From positions 1 through 64,000 of the forward strand of contig JAWKLF010000006.1 of NCBI GenBank assembly GCA_041392835.1: a DNA stretch of 64,000 bases. The letters run 5' to 3'. Below are positions 26,825 through 35,744 of this stretch, piece by piece. Position numbers and translations under genes: made by a program. The notes under the pieces were generated by a model, which did not search any database, was not told where the DNA came from, and saw only the letters and a list, made by a program, of their open reading frames with translations. This DNA comes from OLB11 sp041392835. Its GTDB lineage: Bacteria; Bacteroidota; Bacteroidia; Chitinophagales; Chitinophagaceae. How positions within the stretch are numbered: position 1 is the stretch's first letter; every line of letters starts with the position of its first letter.

Positions 26825-27315
26825 ATGCAAAACAACGCAAAAGCACCGATAATAGTAGAAACTCATTTAGTCATTACAGAAGTAATAGACGGAGACAGTA
26901 TAAAAGTGAGTTCAATCTTTAATAAGGATGAAAAAGAAATACGACTTTATGGGATAGACTGCCCAGAAAATAAGTACAACAGAAAAATGGTAGAAGATGA
27001 AAAGAAACTACATACACCAGCCGAGTTTCTTTAGGTTTAGGACAACAAGCTCATAAATTCGTTTTAAGCGTTGCACCAGTCGGAACGAATATAACATTGC
27101 AAATTGAAAAAGGAAACGAATTAGACCACTATAAACGCCATTTAGCCTATGTTATTCTACCTGATGGCAGTTGCTTAAATGAAATCATAGTAGCCAAAGG
27201 ATATGCAAGAGCTACAGGCGATTACTTTTGTGAGGAATTACCAAAATATCAAGCCTTACAGCTTAGAGCAATGCAGAATAAACAAGGACTTTACAGATAT
27301 ATTTCAAGGTTATAG
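26825..27315 (+). CDS. Thermonuclease-like (staphylococcal nuclease fold) protein (frameshifted)
   Basis: The SNase pattern is clear: VITEVIDGDSIKV with the metal-site Asp residues, then IRLYGIDCPE with the catalytic Arg. After the break come the usual HKFVLSVAPVGTNITLQ, DHYKRHLAYVILPDGSCLNEIIVAKGYAR (given in part) and LQLRAMQNKQGLY. The first frame stops at about 27034; one more T in the CTTT run near 27030 turns the stop into EFLLGLGQQAHKF and joins both halves. The whole protein would be about 163 residues. No signal peptide is visible, so it may be cytoplasmic. It breaks down DNA or RNA in known relatives and is common on mobile elements. Confidence 0.85.
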
Positions 27316-27437
27316 GGTAGGTGTAAAATGTTGTACTTATGTTGTACTAAATTGAATTTTACAACTGTAAAACCTTTATTTATAGTGTATTCCGTAGCTA
27401 TTTACGATAAACCCCTGTTAGCTGTTCGCCCTTTTTT

Positions 27438-28079
27438 CTATCTGTTGTTTTGTTTTAAAGCTTTCAACATTCCTGAATATTTGAGTTTGTAACTGTCATT
27501 ATATTGTCTTTCAAATTCTTCAACTTGATTATGGTTGTCTACATTCCAATAGAAATATGTATGTCTTCTATCAGTCGACTTTATTTTAAGCAGACTAAAT
27601 TGTGGAAGTTCAAAATCTATTTCAAAAGGTAGATTTTCATTTAAAATTCTGCATTGTCCGGGTTGCAATTTAGGAATTCCTTTTTCATTGTCCAAAAAAG
27701 CCTTGACGTAAGCGTTTCCATAGATTGGATTTTTTTCTATGCCTTCAAATTCAAGTTTATCTTGATAACTAAAAGTTCCATAAGCTATACTGGTTGTTAA
27801 CATATAATCAAATTCAAGCATTTGTCTGTTAATAGATTTAATGGCAGTCAATATTTTAACCAACTTTTCTTCTTCTGTTCCGTTTCTTACAAATAAAATT
27901 CCACTGTCTGAAACAAAAAATCCTTCAACGCCATTCTGTATTTGTAAAACGTCATATCCTGCTTGATATAATCTTCTTAATGCTTCGAGTGCATTACTGT
28001 CATTTCGCATCAATTCTTTAAATCCTGAAATGTCAAGAAAAGCTACAAATGTTTGTCCGTGAAAGTTTGAAATTGCCAT
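27438..28079 (-). CDS. Class III nucleotide-cyclase-like protein
   Basis: This is a 213-residue protein. The pattern is that of a class III cyclase core: FVAFLDISGF with D16, then FFVSDSGILFV with D58, a spacing of 42 residues suited to the two metal-binding Asp. LTTSIAYGTF and NPIYGNAYVKAFLDNE fit the later strands and the Ala-rich helix. The C-terminus from about 165 is not recognised. Small cyclases of this form occur as PycC in Pycsar anti-phage systems, which make cyclic CMP or UMP; whether this one belongs there is inference. Its ATG follows the stop of the upstream HEPN-like gene with no gap. Confidence 0.6.
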   Translation of the reverse strand: MAISNFHGQTFVAFLDISGFKELMRNDSNALEALRRLYQAGYDVLQIQNGVEGFFVSDSGILFVRNGTEEEKLVKILTAIKSINRQMLEFDYMLTTSIAYGTFSYQDKLEFEGIEKNPIYGNAYVKAFLDNEKGIPKLQPGQCRILNENLPFEIDFELPQFSLLKIKSTDRRHTYFYWNVDNHNQVEEFERQYNDSYKLKYSGMLKALKQNNR

Positions 28080-28528
28080 TTATGTTCCTGGGTTTTGAAA
28101 TAATGCTTTTATAACCATTTTTACTGCCATTGTTGCGTCTTGTTCTAATTTATCTCTGTCTGAATATTGAACATTCATTTCTAATGCTGGATTATCAATG
28201 TCAATATGTACATACGAATTTCTTAATTTTCTCAACCAATTAATATCTTCAGAACCTTCGTAAAATTTATTTAACAATTTCGCTGTTCCTATTTTATTGT
28301 CCATTGCTTCTGTTTCTCTCAAATGAGCATCTCATCACAGAAACAGATAAAACTATAACTGAAAGCCAAGCACCAATTGAATAACAATGCTTGTAAATCA
28401 TAAAATAATGCTGTTGCTTGGTCGCTTACCAAATAACTAAAACCTGTCATAGAATTTTCAATTTCATCTTCTATCCACTTGTTTCTTTTGATCCAAATTT
28501 CGTTGTCTGGGAATTCTAAAAGTTCCAT
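28080..28528 (-). CDS. Small helical HEPN-like protein (frameshifted), coupled to the cyclase
   Basis: This is one protein of about 149 residues if a single missing base near 28325-28330 is restored. As it stands, the frame from ATG 28528 ends at about 28319 and the second half runs to 28080. The N-terminal part is helical (NKWIEDEIENSMTGFSYLVSDQATALFYDLQALLF, seen in pieces). The second half has WLRKLRNSYVHID, where RNSYVH fits the R-x4-H motif of HEPN ribonucleases. HEPN proteins often act as toxins or effectors. Zero-gap coupling to the cyclase gene suggests a two-gene system. The family call rests on one motif and helical content. Confidence 0.45.
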
Positions 28529-28564
28529 TTTATTTATGTCTGCTTGTTTTTACGTGGTGTTTCA

Positions 28565-28712
28565 TAGGGTGACACCTAACGGTTTGCGTATATGCCATCG
28601 GCGGGGTTTTCGGGACGCGTTTTTGTCCACCGACAAAAATGCCGAAGCGAAGACGGAATGCTTAATGAGAACGTATCGCCCCGCTGTGGTATATACGCTG
28701 TTGTGCGTTCGT
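28565..28712. repeat. attC-like palindromic element between gene pairs
   Basis: CACCTAACGG at the left and GTTGTGCG at the right frame inner arms GCGTATATGCC and GGTATATACGC, which pair over 11 bases with G-T pairs. A GC-rich middle contains CGGCGGGG and CGCCCCGC. ACCTAAC fits the integron core RYYYAAC, while GTTGTGC fits GTTRRRY except for one base. The element separates two minus-strand gene pairs. Confidence 0.5.
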
Positions 28713-28726
28713 GCATTTTTTTATAA

Positions 28727-29113
28727 TTAATAGGTAATTATCATAAGTAAAAATGATATTATAATATATAAAATCGAGCTTACACCAATTATCCTTTTTT
28801 CTGTCTTAGATACATAATCAAATTCATTAAATATCTTCTCTGCCGTTTTATTATTGAAATACACCATATTGAAAACTATCAACGCTAAATAAGTTATAAT
28901 GAAATATGTGTATCCAATTTCAATATTTGAATTTATTGAATATAAATTGATTAAAGTAACCGAATTAAACCATTGTAAAGTTGATATCAATCCTATCACA
29001 GGAGTATCTGCGAATAATCTACTTGAACCAACGCCAGTCCAATTGTAAAACGTTTCAATACTACAGTACAATAATTCAAAGGGTCGATATATTTTCATTT
29101 GTCCAACAAGCAT
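28727..29113 (-). CDS. Small membrane protein, unknown
   Basis: This protein has up to 128 residues; a shorter start, MKIYRPFELL at 29098, is also possible. Three hydrophobic segments are visible: around ADTPVIGLISTLQW, TYFIITYLALIVFNMVYF, and ISSILYIIISFLLMIITY near the end. The N-terminus (ELLYCSIETFYNWTGVG) resembles no family I know. It starts 2 bases after the stop of the lipoprotein gene, so both are made from one message. The pair sits between attC-like elements and lacks known relatives by eye. Confidence 0.6.
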   Translation of the reverse strand: MLVGQMKIYRPFELLYCSIETFYNWTGVGSSRLFADTPVIGLISTLQWFNSVTLINLYSINSNIEIGYTYFIITYLALIVFNMVYFNNKTAEKIFNEFDYVSKTEKRIIGVSSILYIIISFLLMIITY

Positions 29114-29115
29114 AA

Positions 29116-29523
29116 TTATTTAATTAGGAAATCAAGTTCTCCTGGATTTATTCCTTTATAATACTGTTTAGAATCTCCATTACTGTCAGTAAATCCAATC
29201 ACCACTCCATCTTTACCTATCCAATATAGCAACCTAAAATCACCTTGGCTTATGGCTATGTCAGATACATAAGATGCTACAGACGATTCCCAATCTTGTG
29301 AATTTCTCTCTGCAAAATCAATCAATTGTTTAAATTTCTCTGATTTTGTATCTATTTGCAGATTTTTATATTCAGTCAAACCAGTAACTGAATCAGCAAT
29401 AATTACTGTCATTTCGATAGGTGAATTTATATCAATTAATTCCTTAATTATTATATCATTTTGACATGAAATCACAATCAAGAAAATCACTCCCATCAAT
29501 ATTTTACTAAATGTATGTTTCAT
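29116..29523 (-). CDS. Predicted lipoprotein, unknown
   Basis: This is a 135-residue protein from the ATG at 29523; the longer frame adds eight residues that belong to a repeat-like upstream sequence. The signal MKHTFSKILMGVIFLIVISC ends in Cys, as in lipoproteins. The mature part is mixed alpha and beta, with DSNGDSKQYYKGINPGELDFLIK at the end. I recognise no family. It is the first gene of a two-gene unit with the membrane protein. Confidence 0.65.
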   Translation of the reverse strand: MKHTFSKILMGVIFLIVISCQNDIIIKELIDINSPIEMTVIIADSVTGLTEYKNLQIDTKSEKFKQLIDFAERNSQDWESSVASYVSDIAISQGDFRLLYWIGKDGVVIGFTDSNGDSKQYYKGINPGELDFLIK

Positions 29524-29644
29524 CGCTCCTTGCATGACGCACAACTTACTTATAGAGGCTACTTTACTCCCAAAAACACCTAAATATGGTAGTAAAGAGG
29601 CTATAATAGTTTGTTAATTTCTTTTCAAAGATATTTAAAACGCT

Positions 29645-29769
29645 TTACAAATCATCAAAAGGACTTTTAATTTTTGTATTTCTCGGGTACTTACATGGGT
29701 ATAAATTTCAGTTTTTTTACTGCTTTTATGTCCCAATAGTTCTTGTATATATCTTAAATTGGTTCCAGA
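29645..29769 (-). pseudogene. C-terminal remnant of a tyrosine recombinase (integrase)
   Basis: SGTNLRYIQELLGHKSSKKTEIYTHV matches the last catalytic region of tyrosine recombinases, with the GHKSSKKT loop and the catalytic Tyr in IYTHV. After one A is added, the end reads IQKIKSPFDDL and stops at 29645, the usual end in Bacteroidota integrases. Everything before SGTNLR is missing. In its place stands a GC-rich hairpin (29778-29807) and unrelated coding-like DNA. It lies just upstream of the cassette-like genes on the same strand. Confidence 0.75.
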
Positions 29770-29777
29770 TTTTTTCC

Positions 29778-29807
29778 CCGCCGTGTCTCCGTTTCGGGAC
29801 ACAGCGG
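29778..29807. repeat. GC-rich hairpin at the break point of the integrase remnant
   Basis: CCGCCGTGTCTCCG, loop TTT, CGGGACACAGCGG form a long stem with one bulge and one G-T pair. It sits exactly where the integrase homology stops. Confidence 0.6.
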
Positions 29808-29871
29808 TTCGATTCTTGAATGATAATTTGAAAACATTCACTTTTTTTTTTTACCGATTATACTATTGTAA

Positions 29872-29935
29872 CAGACCAAAAAAATGCTCTTAACATCAGT
29901 AATATCGGCATAAACCACTCTAAAAATTTGGTCTG
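29872..29935. repeat. Inverted repeat between integrase remnant and htpG
   Basis: CAGACCAAA at 29872-29880 is the exact reverse complement of TTTGGTCTG at 29927-29935. It may belong to the end of the cassette region or act as an htpG terminator, but it has no proper T run. Confidence 0.35.
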
Positions 29936-29955
29936 AAACCAATATAAGATTGGTA

Positions 29956-31767
29956 TTACATAAGTTCTACACTTCGCTTTACAAATGCGGTGAGAGCTTC
30001 ACCATCCAAAAGACCTTGCGAAAGCATGGCTAAGTCAGTTAGATTTTTAAGTTGTTTTTCTTTTTTAGCTAAATCTGTTTCTTGTAATAATTTTTGAAAA
30101 ATGTCATGATTGCCATTGTAAGTCATCATAAGCTCATCTGGCATATTAGCATACCAACTCATACTCGGATTCATGCTGGCCATATCCTTCATTCTACGAG
30201 TCATTTCGGGTCTTGTTACCAATATAGGACTACTTTCTTTACTGAGCCCTTTGCATTCAATTTTAACTGCCGGATTAGCTACTACTTTTTCAAGAATCTC
30301 TTTAAATTCCTTTTGTTCGGTTTCTGATAAGGCTATATGTTGTTGTTCGTTTTTGTCAATAAGGTTTTCTGCAATATCCGAATCTACTCGCACAAAGGAA
30401 ATGTTTTCCCATTTGCTTTCCATTGTATTGATAAAAGCGTTGTCTACCAAAGTCTCCATCATAGTTACCGTGTAGCCTTTATCTTGTGCATCTTGAATAA
30501 AACTATTTTGCTTTATCTTGTCTGTGGCATATAAAATGATATGCTTAGCTTCTTTATTAATCTGATTGTGTTTCGTTTTTTCTTTATATTCATCAATAGT
30601 ATAGTATGTATCATCCGATAGAGATTTGAATAAAAAGAAATGATTGGCTTTATCTAAGAATTTATCATCAGTCATCATTCCGTATTTTACAAACAAGTCC
30701 ACATGTTGCCATTTTTCTTCAAATGCTTTACGATCTTGTTTAAAAAGCTCATCCAGTTTGTCGGCTACTTTTTTTGTTATATGAGCATTGATTTTTTTAA
30801 CATTGGGATCACCTTGCAAATAGCTTCTGCTTACATTAAGCGGTATATCGGGACTATCTATAACACCATGAAGCAGCATCAAAAATTCGGGAACTATATC
30901 TTTTACCTCATCGGTTACAAATACTTGATTTGAATACAGATTGATTTTATCTTTTTGAATTTCGTAATTGTGTTTTATTTGAGGGAAGTATAAAATACCA
31001 GTAAGCGTAAATGGATAATCAACATTGAGGTGTATCCAAAATAAAGGTGGTTCGCCAAATGGGTAGAGCTCTTTATAAAAATTTTGATAATCTTCTGTCG
31101 TTAGTTCAGCCGGTTTTTTGGTCCATGCTGGGGCTATATTATTTATTTGCTCATTTTCGAATTGAATGGGTATAGGTAGAAAGCTACAGAATTTTTTAAG
31201 AATAGACTTAATTCTAAAGGTATCCAAAAACTCAGCACTTTCTTCGTTAACGTGCATAATAATTTCTGTACCTCGCTCTTCTTTATCGCATGTTTCTAAG
31301 GTATAATTTGGGCTTCCATCACATGTCCAAAGGCTGGCATTGCCACCTTTCCATGATTTTGTTTTTATTTCAACAGTATCACTAATCATAAAAGAAGAAT
31401 AAAAGCCTAAACCAAAATGCCCAATTACTTTGGCAGAATCTGCTTGGCCTTTATACTTTTCTAAGAATTTTTCGGCACTCGAAAACGCTACCTGATTAAT
31501 AAATTCATCCACTTCTTCTTGTGTCATGCCTATGCCACGATCTTTAATAGTGATTGTCTTTTTTTCAGTATCCAACAATACTTCTATGTCAATATTTCCT
31601 AATTCTTCTTTGTATTCACCTACAGAAGCTAAGGTTTTAAGCTTGTGAGTAGCATCTACAGCATTGCTTATCAGCTCACGCAAAAATATTTCGTGGTCGC
31701 TATATAAGAATTTCTTGATGATGGGGAAGATGTTTTCGGTTTCAACGCGTATTTTTCCTTGTGCCAT
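29956..31767 (-). CDS. htpG: Molecular chaperone HtpG (bacterial Hsp90)
   Basis: This intact 603-residue protein has the GHKL ATPase domain at the N-terminus: ELISNAVDATHKL for Mg-ATP binding, IKDRGIGMT and GHFGLGFYSSF as lid and nucleotide motifs. The middle domain has the Arg in SRSYLQGD that contacts the ATP gamma-phosphate. The C-terminal dimer domain follows. It works as a homodimer that helps fold client proteins in the cytoplasm, mostly under stress. It is the first core gene after the accessory block, on the minus strand. Length and motifs are normal. Confidence 0.96.
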   Translation of the reverse strand: MAQGKIRVETENIFPIIKKFLYSDHEIFLRELISNAVDATHKLKTLASVGEYKEELGNIDIEVLLDTEKKTITIKDRGIGMTQEEVDEFINQVAFSSAEKFLEKYKGQADSAKVIGHFGLGFYSSFMISDTVEIKTKSWKGGNASLWTCDGSPNYTLETCDKEERGTEIIMHVNEESAEFLDTFRIKSILKKFCSFLPIPIQFENEQINNIAPAWTKKPAELTTEDYQNFYKELYPFGEPPLFWIHLNVDYPFTLTGILYFPQIKHNYEIQKDKINLYSNQVFVTDEVKDIVPEFLMLLHGVIDSPDIPLNVSRSYLQGDPNVKKINAHITKKVADKLDELFKQDRKAFEEKWQHVDLFVKYGMMTDDKFLDKANHFFLFKSLSDDTYYTIDEYKEKTKHNQINKEAKHIILYATDKIKQNSFIQDAQDKGYTVTMMETLVDNAFINTMESKWENISFVRVDSDIAENLIDKNEQQHIALSETEQKEFKEILEKVVANPAVKIECKGLSKESSPILVTRPEMTRRMKDMASMNPSMSWYANMPDELMMTYNGNHDIFQKLLQETDLAKKEKQLKNLTDLAMLSQGLLDGEALTAFVKRSVELM

Positions 31768-31895
31768 TGAGTTATATTTTTTATCCTATTTTTCAAATAA
31801 TATGCCATCTTATTTATTTATGACAAATTGACTTTTAAAACAACGTATAACAACCTAAGGTTCTATTTTCGCATCTATCTTTAGAAAACTGATTT

Positions 31896-33275
31896 GTGAA
31901 TAACTCTAAATCCATACAGGTAGATACAAGCTATAGGCAAATTTTTAAATAGGCTTTTCATGTGGCTTTATCGATTATAATTCCTCAAATCAATTTTTTA
32001 ATAAATACCTATTTTATAGGAAACTATAAACCTTCCAATACCGTTTTTACCACACAAGATTTATTGGCAGCATCAGGTATTGCAGGGGTGTATTATTTAA
32101 CACTCATGATGATAATACAAGGTTTGTGTTCTGGTCTTCTGATGCTTGTAAGTCGTAAGGCAGGCCAAAATGATTGGTCAGGGTTGTTTTTTACCTTTGT
32201 ACATGGTGTAGTGGTGGCACTTGTGCTCAGCTTGTTATTTGTATTATTTTCTTTTTTATCGGCCGATTTTTTAATACATCATATTATAGAAAACAAATTA
32301 ATAGTAGATACCGCAAATCCATTTATTCAATTACGAATTTTGGGTTTGCCTTTTTTAAGTTGCATTTTGTTGATCAATACCTATTTGCTTGCTATTTCTA
32401 AACCCAAGTATATTGTCATAATTTCAATAGTTCAAACATTGTCAAATATTCTATTGGATTATATTTTTATTTTTGGTCATGCCGGAGCCAGTGAGATGGG
32501 ATTGCAAGGAGCTGCATTAGCTTCTGTGTTTTCAGAAGGTATAGCATGTATAGTAGCGTTTTTTATTTTCTTTTTTTTATATAAAAACAATAATCAAATA
32601 GATTTTAAAAAAGTAAGATTTCAAGTTTTTGAATTTTTATATGTTTTTAAAAAATCATTGCCGCTGATGGGTCAAAACTTTTTAAGTGTTGGGGCTTGGT
32701 TTATATTTTTTATTTTGGTAGAAAAAATTGGAAAAGCAGAAGCTGCCGTATCTCAAATTTTAAGAAGTGTTTTTGGTGTTGTAGGTCTTGCCAATTGGGC
32801 TTTGAGCTCAACTACCAATACTATGGTGAGTAATCTTTTAGGTCAAAATCGCTATAACGAAATTATACCCTTGGTGCATAAGTTAGTAAAAATTAGTTTG
32901 TTTTCAGCCCTGTTGTTGGGTATTCCTATTCTTTTTAATATAGACACGTTTCTTCATATATTAACACACGATGAGGCCTTGATAGCTGTAGGGAAAAACC
33001 CTATGCGTGTGGTTATTTTAGCAGTGTTTGTATTGTCTATATCAACTATTTATTTCAATGCAGTTATAGGTACTGGTGCTACAAAAAACAATCTCCTATT
33101 TGAATTGTGTGCTATCGTACTATACCTTATTTATATTTTGATACAAGTTTTTGTTATGCACTGCAATTTGACAACAATATGGATGTCAGAGTATGTTTAT
33201 TGGGTTACCTTACTTGGATTGAGTACTTGGTATTTGTATTCTAAAAAATGGTATAAAAATACAAGCGCTATTTGA
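31896..33275 (+). CDS. MATE-family multidrug exporter with an in-frame stop near the N-terminus
   Basis: From GTG 31962 the frame gives 437 residues with about 11-12 membrane helices, such as YLTLMMIIQGLCSGLLMLVSRKAGQ in pieces, and the second-half repeat SLPLMGQNFLSVGAW. MATE proteins are usually about 450 residues and begin with a Y-R-x-I-F-x-L segment. That segment exists upstream in the same frame (SYRQIFK) from GTG 31896 but is followed by TAG at 31950-31952. Either the gene has lost its first helix part, or a base error made the stop. The exporter uses Na+ or H+ gradients to expel drugs; the substrate is unknown. Confidence 0.82.
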
Positions 33276-33360
33276 TAGAGAAGAAAACCATATAAGTAAC
33301 ATTTATACCGCTTGAAAAAAATAAATTCTTCTTATAGGTATGTCATAATACATTTGCCAA

Positions 33361-33858
33361 ATGATTACAATTATTTCGGCTACTAATAGAAAGGGGAGCA
33401 ACACACTAAAAGTTTCTAAAGCGTATCAACAAATTTTTGAACAATTAGGTAGCAAAGCGAGCATCTTTTCTTTAGAAGATTTTAAATCAATGTATCGAGA
33501 TGAAATGTTTATGGCAATGGAAAAATCAATTTTAATACCAAGTCAAAAATTTGTTTTTATTATGCCCGAATACAATGGTAGTTTTCCGGGTATATTTAAA
33601 CTTATGATAGATAATTCGGATATTACGGCATGTTGGAATCATAAAAAGGTGATGCTTGTAGGTGTGGCAAATGGAAGAGCAGGCAACTTGAGGGGTATAG
33701 ATAATATGACCAATATGTGTCATTATATAAAAATGGAAGTAATGCCGAATAAATTACCCATTTCAAATATAAGCCAAGAAATTTCGGAAGAAGGCTTTAT
33801 TTCTGAAAGTACGAGGCAAATGGTGGAACAGCAAATTGAACAATTTATTAAATTTTAG
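33361..33858 (+). CDS. NADPH-dependent FMN reductase family protein
   Basis: This 165-residue flavodoxin-fold protein has the FMN phosphate loop ISATNRKGSNTLKVS at the N-terminus. It also has PEYNGSFPGIFKLMID, the usual flavin-facing stretch, and VANGRAGNLRGIDN later. Such enzymes reduce FMN, quinones or azo compounds with NAD(P)H in the cytoplasm. The metallophosphoesterase gene starts 5 bases after the stop, so the two share a message. The substrate cannot be told. Confidence 0.9.
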   Translation: MITIISATNRKGSNTLKVSKAYQQIFEQLGSKASIFSLEDFKSMYRDEMFMAMEKSILIPSQKFVFIMPEYNGSFPGIFKLMIDNSDITACWNHKKVMLVGVANGRAGNLRGIDNMTNMCHYIKMEVMPNKLPISNISQEISEEGFISESTRQMVEQQIEQFIKF

Positions 33859-33863
33859 TAAGC

Positions 33864-35114
33864 ATGAGAGGATTTAGTTTTGTAGGTATAATCATTATGA
33901 TAGGTGTGATTGTGCTCTTAGAATATTATACCTATACTTCTATTCGTTTTCTGCTTCGAAATAGTCGAGCCAATTATAAAACAATTTATACTATCCTATA
34001 TTTTGTATTGTCCTTGCTTTGGATAAGTACACTATTGACCATGCCTATGTGGCGAAATTGGGATGAGCAAAAAATGCTAAGAAATATTTTAGTAAGCTTT
34101 GGGATGGGCATGTTGATAGCTAAACTATTAATCAGTGCTGTGTTGATTTTAGATGATTTGAGGCGTTTTTTATTTTATGTCAGTTCGCTATTTTTTGCAC
34201 AAAACACAGAACCTAAACTTGTTCAACAAGGCATGACTCGTTCTGAGTTTATGAATAGTATAGCTTTGCTATTGGGAGGAGGTTTATTTGCTACTTTGCT
34301 TTTGGGATTGAAAAATAAATACAATTATAAGTGGAAGGAAATTTCACTTTCATTTGACCATTTACCACATGCCTTTAAGGGCATGAAAATAGTTCAAATA
34401 TCAGATATACATAGCGGTAGTTTAGATGACATAGAAGCAGTATCAAAAGGTATTGATTTAATCATGCAGAAAAAACCAGACTTGATATTATTTACAGGCG
34501 ATTTAGTAAATAATAGACATGAAGAAGCTTTGCAATTTGTTTCAAGTTTTTCTAAACTCAAAGCCCCATTAGGTGTGTACTCAATTTTGGGCAATCATGA
34601 CTATGGCGATTATATACCCTGGGATACAGAGCAGGCAAAACAAGACAATCTTGAGAAATTAAAAAAGCTTCATGCTGATATGGGATGGCGCTTATTACTT
34701 GACGAACATATCGTTTTAGAAAAAGAAAATGAATCTATAGCCCTTTTGGGAGTTCAGAATACCAGTTTTGGAAGACGCTTTCATAGCTATGGCGATTTGT
34801 CAAAAGCTTATCAAGGTAGCGAACATGTACCTTTTAAAATATTGATGAGCCATGACCCATCGCATTGGGATGGTGAAGTAAATACTAAGTATAAAGATAT
34901 AGCGCTAACACTCAGTGGGCATACACATGGTATGCAGTTTGGTGTTGAAATACCCGGATTTAAATGGAGTCCTGTAAAGTATATATACAAGCAGTGGGCT
35001 GGTTTATACGAAAATAATAAGCAATACTTATATGTCAACAGAGGTTTTGGCTTTTTGGGATATCCGGGTAGGGTAGGTATCATGCCAGAACTTACATGTA
35101 TAGAATTAAGCTAA
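33864..35114 (+). CDS. Membrane-anchored metallophosphoesterase
   Basis: This 416-residue protein has four or five N-terminal membrane helices (FVGIIIMIGVIVLLEYY first). A calcineurin-like domain follows from about 165: VQISDIHSGS, LFTGDLVNN, LGNHDYGDY, MSHDPSHWD and SGHTHGMQFG give the full two-metal site. This is the layout of the YkuE/YaeI-like phosphoesterases, some of which act on lipids such as UDP-diacylglucosamine. The active site would face the cytoplasm or periplasm depending on the helix number. It follows the flavin reductase gene. Confidence 0.88.
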   Translation: MRGFSFVGIIIMIGVIVLLEYYTYTSIRFLLRNSRANYKTIYTILYFVLSLLWISTLLTMPMWRNWDEQKMLRNILVSFGMGMLIAKLLISAVLILDDLRRFLFYVSSLFFAQNTEPKLVQQGMTRSEFMNSIALLLGGGLFATLLLGLKNKYNYKWKEISLSFDHLPHAFKGMKIVQISDIHSGSLDDIEAVSKGIDLIMQKKPDLILFTGDLVNNRHEEALQFVSSFSKLKAPLGVYSILGNHDYGDYIPWDTEQAKQDNLEKLKKLHADMGWRLLLDEHIVLEKENESIALLGVQNTSFGRRFHSYGDLSKAYQGSEHVPFKILMSHDPSHWDGEVNTKYKDIALTLSGHTHGMQFGVEIPGFKWSPVKYIYKQWAGLYENNKQYLYVNRGFGFLGYPGRVGIMPELTCIELS

Positions 35115-35151
35115 TTGAAGTTTATCACTTAGTAATGATGTTGAGTAGTTT

Positions 35152-35278
35152 TAACGCTTAGTGGTATGCGCAGTGTCGGACATCGAAAGTAGTCTGTTTG
35201 GGTTATTTCCCCAAGCCGAATTAAGAAAAAATGCTCAGCCTTTGCACTCAGCCGGCATTGCGCAATTGCCACATGTTG
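35152..35278. repeat. Second attC-like palindrome
   Basis: AAC at 35153 and GTTG at 35275 frame arms GTGG (35161) with TGCGCA (35167) and TGCGCA (35259) with CCAC (35269). The middle is not conserved. The layout recalls the element at 28565. It separates the metallophosphoesterase gene from an orphan gene. Confidence 0.35.
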
Positions 35279-35318
35279 ACACCTGTTTTAGAATAATCTT
35301 TATTCATGGTTTTAAAGT

Positions 35319-35744
35319 CTATTTCTGCATATTTATTCCATTTCGTTCTTGAAGCGAGTCTATAATGTTTTCTAAATTATCATTTTTCTCTTTTAGTTCA
35401 GAATTACTAATTCCTTGGTATATATTCCAGCATAAGGATAGAAAAGCAATTATTGCTGAAATTATTTTCACATAATCTCTTTTGGGCTTTTTAGATTTTT
35501 TATACTTGAACCAATCTCCATTATAATTACTGACAATATCAAAACCTATATGTGAGAATCTAAGAGCATTATTAGTGTGGCTTTCAAAAGGTTCTGAATT
35601 TCTAAGCATATGCCCTATCTTAACAAAGTAATTAGTTCTATCAGCTTCATTTTTTTAAAAAGATAGATCCTTAAACATGATGAACACTTTCTCGGAATTA
35701 TTTAGTTCCTTTATTGCCTGATTTATCATTTCGTCATTTGTCAT
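35319..35744 (-). CDS. Orphan membrane-anchored protein with an in-frame stop
   Basis: A frame from ATG 35744 (MTNDEMINQAIKELNN) meets TAA after DLSF and then goes on in the same frame: KNEADRTNYFVKIGHMLRN. It ends at 35319. Read through, it has 141 residues, with one membrane helix (IISAIIAFLSLCWNIYQG) and a charged coiled-coil end. The stop lies between a T run and an A run, so a base error or a real mutation could explain it. The shorter start at 35609 gives 96 residues. No family is recognised. Confidence 0.5.

Noticed and set aside
29872..29935. Inverted repeat as a certain htpG terminator
   Set aside because: The stem is 46 bases apart and lacks a T run on the minus strand, so the role is left open.
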